Source: GCA-2794515 sp033763335
Lineage (GTDB): Bacteria; Chloroflexota; Anaerolineae; Aggregatilineales; Phototrophicaceae
Length of the DNA stretch: 64,000 nucleotides
NCBI GenBank assembly: GCA_033763335.1
Contig: JANRKU010000051.1
Coordinates: forward strand, 1-64,000
Direction of reading: 5' to 3'
This document shows, in pieces, positions 35,895-45,958 of this stretch. Each line of letters opens with the position of its first letter. Position 1 is the stretch's first letter. A program made the position numbers and the translations under genes. Under the pieces are notes generated by a model. It ran no database searches, was not told where the DNA came from, and was given only the letters and a program-made list of their open reading frames with translations.

Positions 35895-38800
35895 TTAGTT
35901 CCGAAATTCGCGTTGACGCTGGCGATATTCAGATTGGGTTAAATTGAATAAGCGCGAATAGCTCCCTTCATTATTATTCACCACAACATGATAAGCCTCA
36001 ACAAATCCCTCAATGACATGCAATTGTTGCATAGGCGTTACAACAAGCAGTTGTAGACCTAATTGAGCAAATAATTTCATAGCAAAGCGGGCATTGTCAT
36101 CATCTAATTTACTAAATGCTTCATCAATCACAACAAACCGAAATGTGCGATTATTTGGCATAGCATCTTGTAGCCCATATTGATGTGCAATGGCAGAGGC
36201 TAAAATGGTATAGGCTAATTTTGCTTTTTGTCCCCCCGATTTTCCAGAAGAGTCATTATAATAATCCACCTGTAGTCCATTTGAATCTATCTGTTCGGCG
36301 GCAAACATCCGCCACCGCCGTACATCAGTCACACGGCGCATCCAATTAGGGTCATTATCAAAATGTTCAATGAGTAGCTTAATCCGATTATATGCACGGT
36401 TACGCTCTTCATCGGAATTATCCCCTACATCAACAAAGCAGGCTCTCAAATCTCGTAAAAAGTCGTTAATCTCTGGGTCATTGGTACGGTCTGCAATCAA
36501 ATGGATGATAGACCCCCCGCCATAATCTACCTGTGCTAAAGAGTCATTCAGTTCAGCAATACTTTTATCAATTTGACGTTCCTGTTCTGTCAAATGACCA
36601 TAAAACATCTGAATACCGCGTGTCACCGTGCGGTCTAACATATCCTTAAATCGGTCTTGATAACGTGGCAAATCATCTGTCTCTAACCGATTATAAATTT
36701 GCAAAAACGCATCCAATGAGGATAAATCAGCCGTCATGGATACCCCTATATCTGGGTAATCACGACGAAAGGTGTTCATTGCATTGACAATTGTGGTCTC
36801 TAATTGACCCTGAAGCCCTCGAAAGCTGTTAATACCACGTTGAATAGATACCTCAAGTTGGTTAGTACGGTTATTTACTGACTCAATGGTAAGCGGGTCT
36901 TTATCAATTTCTTCAATAATAGTTCCCACCTGTTCCCATAAACGAGAATGCTCATCACTAGATGAATCAAGTATCTGTTTTTCACGAGTTAATTGTGTCC
37001 CATAGATTTTTATTTGGTTTTTTAGAACACCAATATCACCCGTTATTTTATCGCGCTGATGCGTCTTCTCGTGAATTTCACCCTGCAATTTATCACGTTG
37101 GTTTTCGAGTTGTTTCAGTTGTTGCGATTGCTGGTCAAGTTCTGTTAAACGTCTTTCAAGCATATCATATTCGGATTGCGGGGTACGCCAATCAATTTCT
37201 GAAAATAATTGATAGTTCAAAAGATTTTCTATGGTACTAACATCACGGCGGTTACGGTCTAAATCTGTCTTTATTTTTTGAATCTCGTTATCTAACTTAG
37301 CAAGGCGACGACTTAAATCATCTAATTCTCGCTCCAATTGACGTAATTTTGGGCGATTATCCCAACCCAGTACATATCTGGAACGGTCATTGAGCGTATG
37401 GCGGTCATCTTTCTCATGTCTAGATGTGTTGTGCTTAATTTGTCCCTGTAGCGTGATACCACGTTGCACCTGCTGAAAATCGGACAAATCATAGCAACAT
37501 ACATAATCAAATCTTTGCATCAGGTTATGAACTAGCCAATCATGATAAGGTGTGTTGGCAAGTATTTCCAATTTTTCATATGCCATTTCATGTCGAGTCT
37601 GTTCATTACGGCGTTCTAACACCCGTTCAGGACGTTTAAGTGGGTCAACACGGTGATATATCAGACGACCCTTTAAGTTATTTTCGTTGACATATCGGCT
37701 AACTTGCTGATACAGCGATTCTGGTACAATTAAATCTTGAGCAAAATTATTGAACAGTCGCTCAAGCGCACCTTCCCATTGAGCATCTTCATCACGCACC
37801 TTAAGCAATTCGCCCACAAAAAGCAATTCATCGGCAGAAATAAACAAATCATCGCATATCATCTGGCGAATCTTGGCAATATTTTGTGGGATATTGCTTG
37901 GGTTTACCCGTAAATATTGAATTTCGGTATCTAATAATTTTGATTGTGCTATTAAATCACGTTGGTCAATCTCATATGTACTGCGTTGTAACTCAAAATT
38001 TTGGATAGTGTCTATAAGAGTCTGCTGTAATTGCTTGGCATTTGTACGGTTTTCGTAAAAATCATCCTCTGTGCGATAAGTTGGCAATAACAAGGACTGA
38101 GCATTTTCATCATAGCGGTCTGCCGCACGTTTAAGGGCTTGAATCTGCCCCTTGAGGGGGTGAATTTTACCTTGAATTTCACGTTTTTCTTGACCAACAC
38201 TATCTTGTGCAATAGATATCTTAACCCGCTCTAATTGCTCACGTAAATTAGATAATTCTGTATCAATACGCGCAAGGTGGCTTTGTTCCACATCATATTT
38301 TTGTTGTGTTTGATTGATGGCAGTCACTAATAAATCACGCGCACGCGATGCCACATAAAATGGCACAAGTATTTTTGCAGTTTCATAGCGGGCGATTTGG
38401 TCTTGATAGCGTATATACTCATTTCCTGCTTTAACCAATGGTGAGAGAATGCGAAGTTGGCTACTGGCACGTTGAATAGACGCATAGGCTTCATTGAGTT
38501 CTCGATATTGGGTTCGGAGCGCCTCAACTTTTTCTTCTGGATTCCCTTTATCCAGCATATGTTCACGGACAAATGTATTGAGGCTGGCAATATCTTTAAC
38601 GGCAACCGTTTCATTAAACAAAGAAAGCGCCTTTGCCTTGCCACTTAATCCAAGTGCCTTACGTGCCGAATTGATATACTCAGTAAAACTCGAAAAAATA
38701 GCGATGTCTTTTTGTAATGGTTGTGGAAAATCACGGATGGTCAAATGGCGTTGAGGAAAATGCTTTTCGATACATAAATCATGTGATGCGATATAAAATC

Positions 38801-39236
38801 GTTTCTCAACTCTATCCACATTACTAATCCATAGAACTTGTGCGAGGGTGACAGTACGGTTTTGCGATGTGTCATAAAAAACTGCCAACAATACACTATG
38901 CGATTGGCTATCACGGAGGGTATTTGCTTTAGCCTCAATAGCAGTATCGCCACGAGAACGGCTATATTGCCCCCGCACATAGGTGCGCTCAGAACGTTCA
39001 CGCCCACTACCTGCCCCAGAAGCAAGATTATAATTCCGTTGGCGTGAATCCACCAAGAGGGTTAATAAAGCATCAACAACCGTAGATTTACCAGAACCAT
39101 TTGCACCAGTCAAAACAGCCGTCTGGCACTCAGGGTTCATCACCCAAATTTCTTTGTCAAATGTTCCCCAATTATAAATCTCTAGGCGTTGAAGCCGAAA
39201 ACCACTTTGTTCATCAAACAGATTCCCCATCATCAT
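35895..39236 (-). CDS. jetC: Wadjet protein JetC (SMC-like ATPase, MukB/MksB family)
   Basis: 1113 residues. Walker A GANGSGKST (44-52), long coiled coils with a hinge in the middle, the signature SGKSGGQ (about 997-1003) and Walker B VVIDEAF with Asp1038/Glu1039 near the C-terminus, a complete SMC-type ATPase. The length fits JetC. In type I Wadjet this subunit extrudes DNA loops with JetA and JetB and delivers circular plasmids to JetD. It overlaps jetB by 23 bases. Three ATGs start the frame; MGNLFDEQSGF (39230) may be the true start. Confidence 0.93.
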   Translation of the reverse strand: MMMGNLFDEQSGFRLQRLEIYNWGTFDKEIWVMNPECQTAVLTGANGSGKSTVVDALLTLLVDSRQRNYNLASGAGSGRERSERTYVRGQYSRSRGDTAIEAKANTLRDSQSHSVLLAVFYDTSQNRTVTLAQVLWISNVDRVEKRFYIASHDLCIEKHFPQRHLTIRDFPQPLQKDIAIFSSFTEYINSARKALGLSGKAKALSLFNETVAVKDIASLNTFVREHMLDKGNPEEKVEALRTQYRELNEAYASIQRASSQLRILSPLVKAGNEYIRYQDQIARYETAKILVPFYVASRARDLLVTAINQTQQKYDVEQSHLARIDTELSNLREQLERVKISIAQDSVGQEKREIQGKIHPLKGQIQALKRAADRYDENAQSLLLPTYRTEDDFYENRTNAKQLQQTLIDTIQNFELQRSTYEIDQRDLIAQSKLLDTEIQYLRVNPSNIPQNIAKIRQMICDDLFISADELLFVGELLKVRDEDAQWEGALERLFNNFAQDLIVPESLYQQVSRYVNENNLKGRLIYHRVDPLKRPERVLERRNEQTRHEMAYEKLEILANTPYHDWLVHNLMQRFDYVCCYDLSDFQQVQRGITLQGQIKHNTSRHEKDDRHTLNDRSRYVLGWDNRPKLRQLERELDDLSRRLAKLDNEIQKIKTDLDRNRRDVSTIENLLNYQLFSEIDWRTPQSEYDMLERRLTELDQQSQQLKQLENQRDKLQGEIHEKTHQRDKITGDIGVLKNQIKIYGTQLTREKQILDSSSDEHSRLWEQVGTIIEEIDKDPLTIESVNNRTNQLEVSIQRGINSFRGLQGQLETTIVNAMNTFRRDYPDIGVSMTADLSSLDAFLQIYNRLETDDLPRYQDRFKDMLDRTVTRGIQMFYGHLTEQERQIDKSIAELNDSLAQVDYGGGSIIHLIADRTNDPEINDFLRDLRACFVDVGDNSDEERNRAYNRIKLLIEHFDNDPNWMRRVTDVRRWRMFAAEQIDSNGLQVDYYNDSSGKSGGQKAKLAYTILASAIAHQYGLQDAMPNNRTFRFVVIDEAFSKLDDDNARFAMKLFAQLGLQLLVVTPMQQLHVIEGFVEAYHVVVNNNEGSYSRLFNLTQSEYRQRQREFRN

Positions 39237-39825
39237 CCTCTAATTCTGAAACATGATTTTGTTGTATATAATGTTGCAAGCGTGATTTAATGTCTTCCAA
39301 TTCATCCGCGCTAATTTTTGCCCGAAGCAACGGGCGAACCTCAAATCTTTTATCATTGCGTTCAGTTAAGAAGCCATATTTTTTGAGGCGATTCATACTA
39401 TTCAAAAGACTCTGGTCTGTTCGGCGTGCATCAGATGTGTTATCTACAAAAACACGGTACATTTCTGTAATTTCATCTATACTTAAAATGAGTCTGTTAC
39501 CATCTAAATCACGCATTTCATGCTCATCTAACCGCTCACGTAATAAGACCAAAAGCAATGTATCGGGAAAAGATAAATTACGCCGATTAGTCAAAGCTGG
39601 AAGCGAACTAGGTTGGTCATCATCACGACTCTGGTCATAAAGATAGGCAAAATTACCAATTTCATCTAGATGAATTCCCAAGCCAATTTTGGCTAAATAT
39701 TCACGAATTGGTAATTCATAATCACGAATTTGCATCCATGCAGGGTCATCGTGATAAACCACCCCTTTCAACAATTTTCGGATGGCGACAGCATACAATT
39801 CGAATTTAGGGAGATTATCAGGCAT
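39214..39825 (-). CDS. jetB: Wadjet protein JetB (DUF4194, kite subunit)
   Basis: 203 residues. Short winged-helix type protein with LSFPDTLLLVLLRERLDEHE and a RRTDQSLLNSMNRLKKYGFL segment, matching the DUF4194 kite subunits (MksE-like) that bind the SMC head in type I Wadjet. It begins 13 bases after jetA and overlaps jetC by 23 bases, the conserved gene order of the system. Members are usually of about this length, so it looks complete. Confidence 0.88.
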   Translation of the reverse strand: MPDNLPKFELYAVAIRKLLKGVVYHDDPAWMQIRDYELPIREYLAKIGLGIHLDEIGNFAYLYDQSRDDDQPSSLPALTNRRNLSFPDTLLLVLLRERLDEHEMRDLDGNRLILSIDEITEMYRVFVDNTSDARRTDQSLLNSMNRLKKYGFLTERNDKRFEVRPLLRAKISADELEDIKSRLQHYIQQNHVSELEDDDGESV

Positions 39826-39838
39826 GGGTTATATCCAT

Positions 39839-41296
39839 TTATTTAGTTTCTCTTCGGAAAATAACTCGTGGAACAATCACATCTCTTTCATCGCCTATAT
39901 GTGTTTTGATAGAAATAATATCTTGTATGTTACGGTCAACCAAATGATTTGGTTCATCAGTCGCAATCATTAAATATGCAATTACTTCTGCAATACCATG
40001 TGTAATTGGATAACTGGTAATCACCTCACTTAAAGTGACTTCTTTGCGACTCATCAACATGCGTTTGATATTTTCATGTAGGAGTGTATCATCAATGTAA
40101 AATGTGCTATATAGGGTCATAAGTGCGTCATCATCAATTAAATTAGATGCACTATATGGACGCTCAGTCATTATAATTTGTTCGGCAGGGGTATATAGAG
40201 GGCGTTCTAAAGGCAGTTCAATATTTGGCTCACCTTCAATTGTATAAAAAGTACGAGGTGAATTGAACAATGATAAATGGCTCAATTGGCTAATCATGTG
40301 CTTTATTTCGCGTGAAAGGGTTTGTATCCGCCGACTTTCGGTGATATTGCGCGTATCTACAATACGCCTTAAATGCTCTGCAAGACGCTGGTTTGATTGA
40401 TTAACACGCTCACCAGCATCTAATAGATGCGATGTCAGGCGTTGTAAAATAACATTCTCACCAACAAATGGCGTAAGGCGTTGCATATCAAAGATATTAC
40501 GAATCAATTCATCAAAACGTCCGCGTTGTTCGGGGTGTATAAGTAATTCATAAAAAGCACGAAAACTCTGTCCCTCATCACTTAATTCTAATTGCTCATC
40601 TGCATCTAAAGCACTACCAAGAATTTCACCGCGTCGAATATTTGGGTTTAATTGTGCTTGTTGAATAGTGCGTGCCATATCACGAAATCGCTCTTCAACA
40701 AGGCTAAAATCACGCAGAAGTTGGCTTGCCATCTCTGAAATATGATTCAAGCGTTCTTTAATTTGGACATCGCTTAAACCATCTACTTGCCCTGTCTCTT
40801 GAATTCGCTCAATTTCTATATCAATTTGGTTGCGCTGACTATAAAGCATGTGCAACCGTTTTTCGACATCTTCTGTACTACGAGTAACAATATCATCCAG
40901 TAATGAGAGAATATTCATCAAACGGGATTCTGTACCGATGATTTTACGATTTTGTAATTCCTCAAACCAGCCTATCAAACGCTCACCATGCTGTGAAAGT
41001 TGAATGATATATCCATCATGATGAATAATTCTGCGAATCAGATTCGACTCATTAATCCACTGATTTATATAATAATCTGCATCATGTCTGTGTTGATTAT
41101 CTTCTATCAGAGTATTATTGGTGTTTTCAATATAATTATCGAGTTGTTCACGAAAAATATCATAGGGGAGTGATACTTGATGTTTACGTTTGAAGGCAAG
41201 ATGTAAAAACGAAACAGCTAACGGTAGCCACTCTTTACGAAGTGCCAAGATAGAAGCATCTGTTTTATGGAGTTCTGTAATCGAATAGTAATCCAT
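39839..41296 (-). CDS. jetA: Wadjet protein JetA (DUF3375, kleisin subunit)
   Basis: 485 residues. The N-terminal winged-helix region (about 1-120) has IIQLSQHGERLIGWFEEL, followed by long helices with ERFRDMARTIQQAQL and a C-terminal winged helix near DEPNHLVD, fitting the DUF3375 kleisin of type I Wadjet, which bridges the SMC heads. It is first of the four-gene operon jetABCD on the - strand. No other known Wadjet accessory gene is seen. The upstream region carries a copy of the repeat that also lies beyond jetD. Confidence 0.9.
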   Translation of the reverse strand: MDYYSITELHKTDASILALRKEWLPLAVSFLHLAFKRKHQVSLPYDIFREQLDNYIENTNNTLIEDNQHRHDADYYINQWINESNLIRRIIHHDGYIIQLSQHGERLIGWFEELQNRKIIGTESRLMNILSLLDDIVTRSTEDVEKRLHMLYSQRNQIDIEIERIQETGQVDGLSDVQIKERLNHISEMASQLLRDFSLVEERFRDMARTIQQAQLNPNIRRGEILGSALDADEQLELSDEGQSFRAFYELLIHPEQRGRFDELIRNIFDMQRLTPFVGENVILQRLTSHLLDAGERVNQSNQRLAEHLRRIVDTRNITESRRIQTLSREIKHMISQLSHLSLFNSPRTFYTIEGEPNIELPLERPLYTPAEQIIMTERPYSASNLIDDDALMTLYSTFYIDDTLLHENIKRMLMSRKEVTLSEVITSYPITHGIAEVIAYLMIATDEPNHLVDRNIQDIISIKTHIGDERDVIVPRVIFRRETK

Positions 41297-41342
41297 AATA
41301 CCCCAAAAGCAGTTATTAAATGAGTTTATTTATTCTAAAATA

Positions 41343-41494
41343 AAAAGAGTCTTGATACAATTGTTTATAAAGGACTCTTTCATGGAACATGCTTTAGTGC
41401 GTAAATAGGCATATCTGCAATCTATATGATATGCCTATATATCCAAAGAAGGTGTGATACTCCAATAGAATATGTTCACAGAGCAACTTGTAGA
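41343..41494. repeat. Repeats A and B joined, copy 2; includes a broken gene start
   Basis: A (41343-41393) is a diverged form of 33498-33548, and B (41394-41494) of 33703-33804. In copy 2 the start ATG of the gene at 33748 is ATA and a TAG interrupts codon 10, so the copy is a pseudogene start. It lies just upstream of jetA. From 41495 to 41666 nothing was recognised apart from the probable promoter of the large toxin gene. Confidence 0.75.
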
Positions 41495-41666
41495 CTACCT
41501 CAATCCTGAAATGCCTATAAAATCGTTTGAAACGTTACAGGTCGCTAACAATAGAGGAATCGTAGGACTTTAGTCATCTTCTAGGCTGGAAATTAGAGTA
41601 TACTAGGCTAATATAACTATTAGCACAACACACATATGATACCGTTTAGATGTAGGGGTTACTCCA

Positions 41667-44600
41667 TTGTTCAAAAAACATGTACTCATTCTTGTTGTCT
41701 TATTCTGCCTCACCTCAATTACTGTCATTACGACACCTGCCCAACCTGCCCAAGCCTATGGGGTCATTGGCGAACCATGTTCGGTTTCGTGGATAGATTA
41801 TACAATCGACCCATTAGGTGTTATCGTAGATAACACTTGGCTGGATAGTTGCCCGTTAAATTGTTTTGGTGATATTGCAGGGGATTATCATGATCAGAGC
41901 AATGTTTGGTGTGTGGAATCTGTGCCACCACCCAATCTACCCGGTATTAACGTCATACCAGATAATTATTGCTCTGCCGATCCAACCCGCACCGTGGTAC
42001 TCAACACATTAGGCACACTTGGCACACGATTTGAGATTGAAGGTCCAACAGGGATTTTTGATACGACCACCTATACCTTCATGAGCCTCGCAGAAGGTGA
42101 ACATCGTTTTCGCGCACGGGCGCATAATGCGGGTGGGTCAAGCGAGTGGACGGAATGGGCAATTGTTGCACAGGATTATAGCGCACCCATCACCACCCCA
42201 CATTTTGTCGGATTGATGGGTGACAATAATTGGTATACCACCCCCGTAACGGTCAGTTTTACGGCAAATGATGCTCAGTGTTTTGGGGTTAGCCAAACAC
42301 TTTATGATGTGAATGGCATATCAGCATCTTATACAGGTGCGCCTTTTACCGTTGGTAGCGAAGGGGTTAATACACTCAGTTTTTATTCAACCGATGGACA
42401 TCATCCAGAAGCACCCCAATCTACGACCATCCAAATAGATAGTATCCCACCCGATTTAGCGATTACACCCGACCGACCCGTGGATGCCAGCAGTGGCTGG
42501 TGGAATGCCCCAGTGAGTTTCATCATCCAAGCATCCGATGCCACCAGTGGTATTTTGAGCATTGAGCAAGATGTGAATGGGTCTGGACTCACCCCCTACA
42601 CAGGTGTTATCTCTTTTGTGACAGATGGTGTCCATTCGTTGGATGCTCAAGCCATTGATAATGCAGGTCATGAAAATTATACTGGCGTGGTCATTCAGAT
42701 TGACAGCGTTGCCCCTACCCTCGTCCCTGATGTGACTGGCACAACCAATGGCACAACATGGTTCATCTCACCACCAACTATGACCTTATCCGCCACCGAT
42801 GCCACCAGTGGTGTCTTGGGATTGGGTTACATCGTCAATGGTGGTGGGATGACTCTATATACCGCCCCTGTGAGTTTCACCCAAGATGGCGTGTATGATG
42901 TCCAAGCGATTGCATTAGATGTGGCACAAAACACCACCACTGAATCCTTTCAAATTGCCTACGACAGCACCGCACCACAACTGAGCATTAACCTTGTTGG
43001 GGATAAGGGTGAAAACGGCTGGTTCATCTCACCACCATCCTTCGTTGTAACCGCCAGCGATACGACCAGTCAAGTCGGGAGCATTGGCTACACCGTAGAT
43101 AATGGCGGTTGGAATACCTACACCACACCAGTGACCATAACCCGTGAAGGGTTGTATGGCTTATTCGTTGAAGTCCGCGATGTGGCGACCAATTCCACCG
43201 CACACAGTTTCCAAATCGGCTACGACATCACCCCACCCCAGACCAATGCGGTACTCACCGAAACTGAAGATGGGATGGTCATAACCCTCAATCGTTGGGA
43301 TGGTGTGAGTGGATTCGCCCTCACCCGCATGGCGATTAATGGTGTGTGGCAAGATTACCATCACCCTATGACCGTGACCGAAAAAGGCATGTATTGGGTA
43401 CAATTCTTCACCACCGACTTTGCGGGCAATATCGAAGCGGAAAAAATGACCACATTCACGATTGAAGAAGCGGGTGTGATGGTCATCCAAAATCCGCCTG
43501 TGGTGAGCATTTTGCCACCATCCAACCCACCCAACATCCCACCCTTCGAGACCGATGATGATTTCCCACCAAATCTGGGTGATGAAACCCTGTATTATGT
43601 TTCACCACCACCTGTAGTAAAAACACCACCAAATGTTGTCATCAATCCGCGCATCACCACCACTGGCAATGACGGGAAACACAACGGCAATACCGAAACA
43701 ACGCTACATGGCGACCCCAATATTAATCGTCCACCTGTCATCCGTGAAAGTGTCGAAATCGTCATTTCCGAAGCAGTGTTCCCACCCATTACCAATCCTC
43801 CTGTCGGACATCCGCCACGTATTAGCACCCTGCCCTTCATCCGAGAACGAGACAATAGTGACGATACCCCTATCTCACAAGAGGCGAATAATGGTGGTAA
43901 TACCATCCGATTTATTCCAGAAATTATGGATGATGGCGAGTTATTTTTAGAGGATAACCCTGAATCTGCCGTCATCTATGACCCATTAACCAGTGACACC
44001 ACTTCATCATCATCTCCCGCCAATGGACTCTTAGCCATTCTTGGGGTCGTCGCAGGGGCGGGTGCATTAACCTTGACTGCCACGGCAATTGCCAAAAAGA
44101 AAGAGCAAGAGGCACAGCAAGCCCAAGCCTTAGCCGATTTGCAAGCACAACAAGCAACCCAAGCGCAAAATGCGACTACCAATTGGGATGCGAACCAACT
44201 CAAACAGACCGAAGCGACACAAACCGTGATGTTAGCTGGCAAACAGAGCCAAGCCAACAAGAACTACTGGGCGGCGTATGCCATTTGGAAGGCGAAAGTC
44301 GCAGAGGCACAGGCTCGCAGACGGGCGCAGGAATTGGCTCGTAGACAGGCTGAGGCAGAAACACAGCTGAGACAATTAGTGAATCAATATGGCAATTTGC
44401 TTCGATTATTGCTGGTATTGGGTGTCGTGGTTTTTACATTACTTTCATTGATACCACAACCAATAAAACCCCGCGATGACATTTATGCCAAGCCACTTAT
44501 TCCAGAACAATCACAAACGGCTTGTATAAGTATGCGATTTATTCCACCTTGGTTAAAGTTTATGCTTTGTATGTTGTCAGGTTCTGTCGTATTATCACCT

Positions 44601-45296
44601 GCTGATGAGCTGGCGATGTCTGTATATTTCAATACAATTATACTAGATATGAATGAATTGGCAGCACGCGATTTAGTAATCGCCCAAGCTAGGACACAAA
44701 TTGCTACAGCGGTGGATGAAGCGAGGCAGGAAGATGCCAAAATGCCTACTAAACACATGGCGCTAGGATTTGGTGATGAGAGGTTAATAAATCTTACTAT
44801 TAACCTAAATCTTTTGCTAAATTCAAATGGAGTTACTGTTCATGCTTATTATGTTGTTCCAACTAATAATCAAGAAGCCAGAAATCATTTACAGCAATAT
44901 ATGATTACTATTTTTAGAGCAAACCCATCAGACCCCCCTACTTTTCTCCCATCAGATGTTGTTCCTGATTGGAATGGTGCTGGTATAACAAATGATACGC
45001 TATTTTCTAGCAGGTTTTTGGATGTAGCTAGAAAAGTTTCTGTGATACATTTTAATTTAGATGGTATTGGGGGCGGTACACAAGCACTTGAATGGGCAAG
45101 AGAGAATGGTATAAAGATAGAAAAAGGAATGACATCCGTTCCATTACCGATTACTTCAAATGAGCTATTAACAATTGCAATGATGCCTGATTTATGTGCT
45201 AAAACTATATTTTATAGTTCTGGTGGCAGTATACCCTTAGCCCCACCACCTATACCGGATTTTGAATCAAAAGCAATAATTTGTGCTGGTTCTTGA
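41667..45296 (+). CDS. Secreted polymorphic toxin with Ig-like repeats and C-terminal effector
   Basis: 1209 residues, starting at TTG 41667 with AGGGG 8 bases before. Signal peptide 1-30 (ends AQA). Residues about 175-610 hold four to five similar beta-sandwich repeats (pattern NGWF-SPPS--VTASD-TS---GY--N-G, ending -ID-AP). A Pro-rich stretch 610-780 follows, then a membrane helix (about 786-808), an Ala/Gln coiled linker (809-885), a second membrane helix (909-931) and a C-terminal tip, 932-1209, that is not recognised (FNLDGI, TSNELLTI, KTIFY). The stalk-plus-swappable-tip plan and the small gene behind it indicate an interbacterial polymorphic toxin. The stalk tip's activity is unknown. 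Confidence 0.8.
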   Translation: MFKKHVLILVVLFCLTSITVITTPAQPAQAYGVIGEPCSVSWIDYTIDPLGVIVDNTWLDSCPLNCFGDIAGDYHDQSNVWCVESVPPPNLPGINVIPDNYCSADPTRTVVLNTLGTLGTRFEIEGPTGIFDTTTYTFMSLAEGEHRFRARAHNAGGSSEWTEWAIVAQDYSAPITTPHFVGLMGDNNWYTTPVTVSFTANDAQCFGVSQTLYDVNGISASYTGAPFTVGSEGVNTLSFYSTDGHHPEAPQSTTIQIDSIPPDLAITPDRPVDASSGWWNAPVSFIIQASDATSGILSIEQDVNGSGLTPYTGVISFVTDGVHSLDAQAIDNAGHENYTGVVIQIDSVAPTLVPDVTGTTNGTTWFISPPTMTLSATDATSGVLGLGYIVNGGGMTLYTAPVSFTQDGVYDVQAIALDVAQNTTTESFQIAYDSTAPQLSINLVGDKGENGWFISPPSFVVTASDTTSQVGSIGYTVDNGGWNTYTTPVTITREGLYGLFVEVRDVATNSTAHSFQIGYDITPPQTNAVLTETEDGMVITLNRWDGVSGFALTRMAINGVWQDYHHPMTVTEKGMYWVQFFTTDFAGNIEAEKMTTFTIEEAGVMVIQNPPVVSILPPSNPPNIPPFETDDDFPPNLGDETLYYVSPPPVVKTPPNVVINPRITTTGNDGKHNGNTETTLHGDPNINRPPVIRESVEIVISEAVFPPITNPPVGHPPRISTLPFIRERDNSDDTPISQEANNGGNTIRFIPEIMDDGELFLEDNPESAVIYDPLTSDTTSSSSPANGLLAILGVVAGAGALTLTATAIAKKKEQEAQQAQALADLQAQQATQAQNATTNWDANQLKQTEATQTVMLAGKQSQANKNYWAAYAIWKAKVAEAQARRRAQELARRQAEAETQLRQLVNQYGNLLRLLLVLGVVVFTLLSLIPQPIKPRDDIYAKPLIPEQSQTACISMRFIPPWLKFMLCMLSGSVVLSPADELAMSVYFNTIILDMNELAARDLVIAQARTQIATAVDEARQEDAKMPTKHMALGFGDERLINLTINLNLLLNSNGVTVHAYYVVPTNNQEARNHLQQYMITIFRANPSDPPTFLPSDVVPDWNGAGITNDTLFSSRFLDVARKVSVIHFNLDGIGGGTQALEWARENGIKIEKGMTSVPLPITSNELLTIAMMPDLCAKTIFYSSGGSIPLAPPPIPDFESKAIICAGS
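44145..44319 (+). repeat. Toxin linker repeat, resident copy
   Basis: 175 bases coding for residues about 827-884 of the large toxin; 160 of 175 bases match the copy at 45784-45958. It is the shared joint upstream of the variable tip. Confidence 0.9.
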
Positions 45297-45317
45297 AATA
45301 CTATAGGAGATTTACTT

Positions 45318-45743
45318 ATGAGTGAAAAATTAATTGATGTGGCTACATTGCATCGTAAAGGATATATATACCTTATGAAGGGGAAAGAAAATATACTAGG
45401 ATTGCAAAACCCCGATGATTTTTCTTGTAATATACACTCCTATATTACAAGTCATAAAATTATGAAAATTTGGATACATGAAAAGAGTAGAGATTCAAAT
45501 GGCTTTCTTATGCACTTAACAGGTGTTCATTATTTTTCAGGTTTTACAAATTGGCATGGGGCAAATTTTAGGCTGTTAACTGATGAAGAGTCCATGGCTT
45601 TTACAGGAAGTCTAGGGCGAGATACTAATGGGTTTATTGTAGAAATCAATTCTGGAGTTAGTAAGATTTACATTTCATCTACCAAATTCGAACTTCAGAT
45701 AGGTAATTATATACCTCAATTCATAGATGGTATTGAGGTATAA
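45318..45743 (+). CDS. Candidate immunity protein for the large toxin
   Basis: 141 residues, soluble and AT-rich in codon use, starting 21 bases after the toxin stop. The sequence (IDVATLHRKGYIYLMKGKENILG, HYFSGFTNWHGANFRLL) matches no family I can name. Its position right behind the effector tip, its small size and its unlike composition to the chromosomal neighbours are what polymorphic toxin immunity genes show, so this is an inference from context. It should neutralise the tip ending at residue 1209. Confidence 0.55.
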   Translation: MSEKLIDVATLHRKGYIYLMKGKENILGLQNPDDFSCNIHSYITSHKIMKIWIHEKSRDSNGFLMHLTGVHYFSGFTNWHGANFRLLTDEESMAFTGSLGRDTNGFIVEINSGVSKIYISSTKFELQIGNYIPQFIDGIEV

Positions 45744-45783
45744 TACATTATTATGATAAAAATAGTTATTTACTGTGTTATAG

Positions 45784-45958
45784 GCACAACAAGCGACCCA
45801 AGCCCAAAATGCGACTGCCAATTGGGATGCAAACCAACTGAAACAGACAGAAGCCACAGAAACCGTGATGTTGGCGGGTAAGCAGAGTCAAGCCAACAAG
45901 AACTACTGGGCGGCATATGCCATTTGGAAGGTGAAAGTCGCAGAGGCACAGGCTCGCA
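45784..45958 (+). repeat. Toxin linker repeat, orphan copy
   Basis: 175 bases, 91% identical to 44145-44319, with no gaps. Twelve of fifteen differences are synonymous. Confidence 0.9.
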
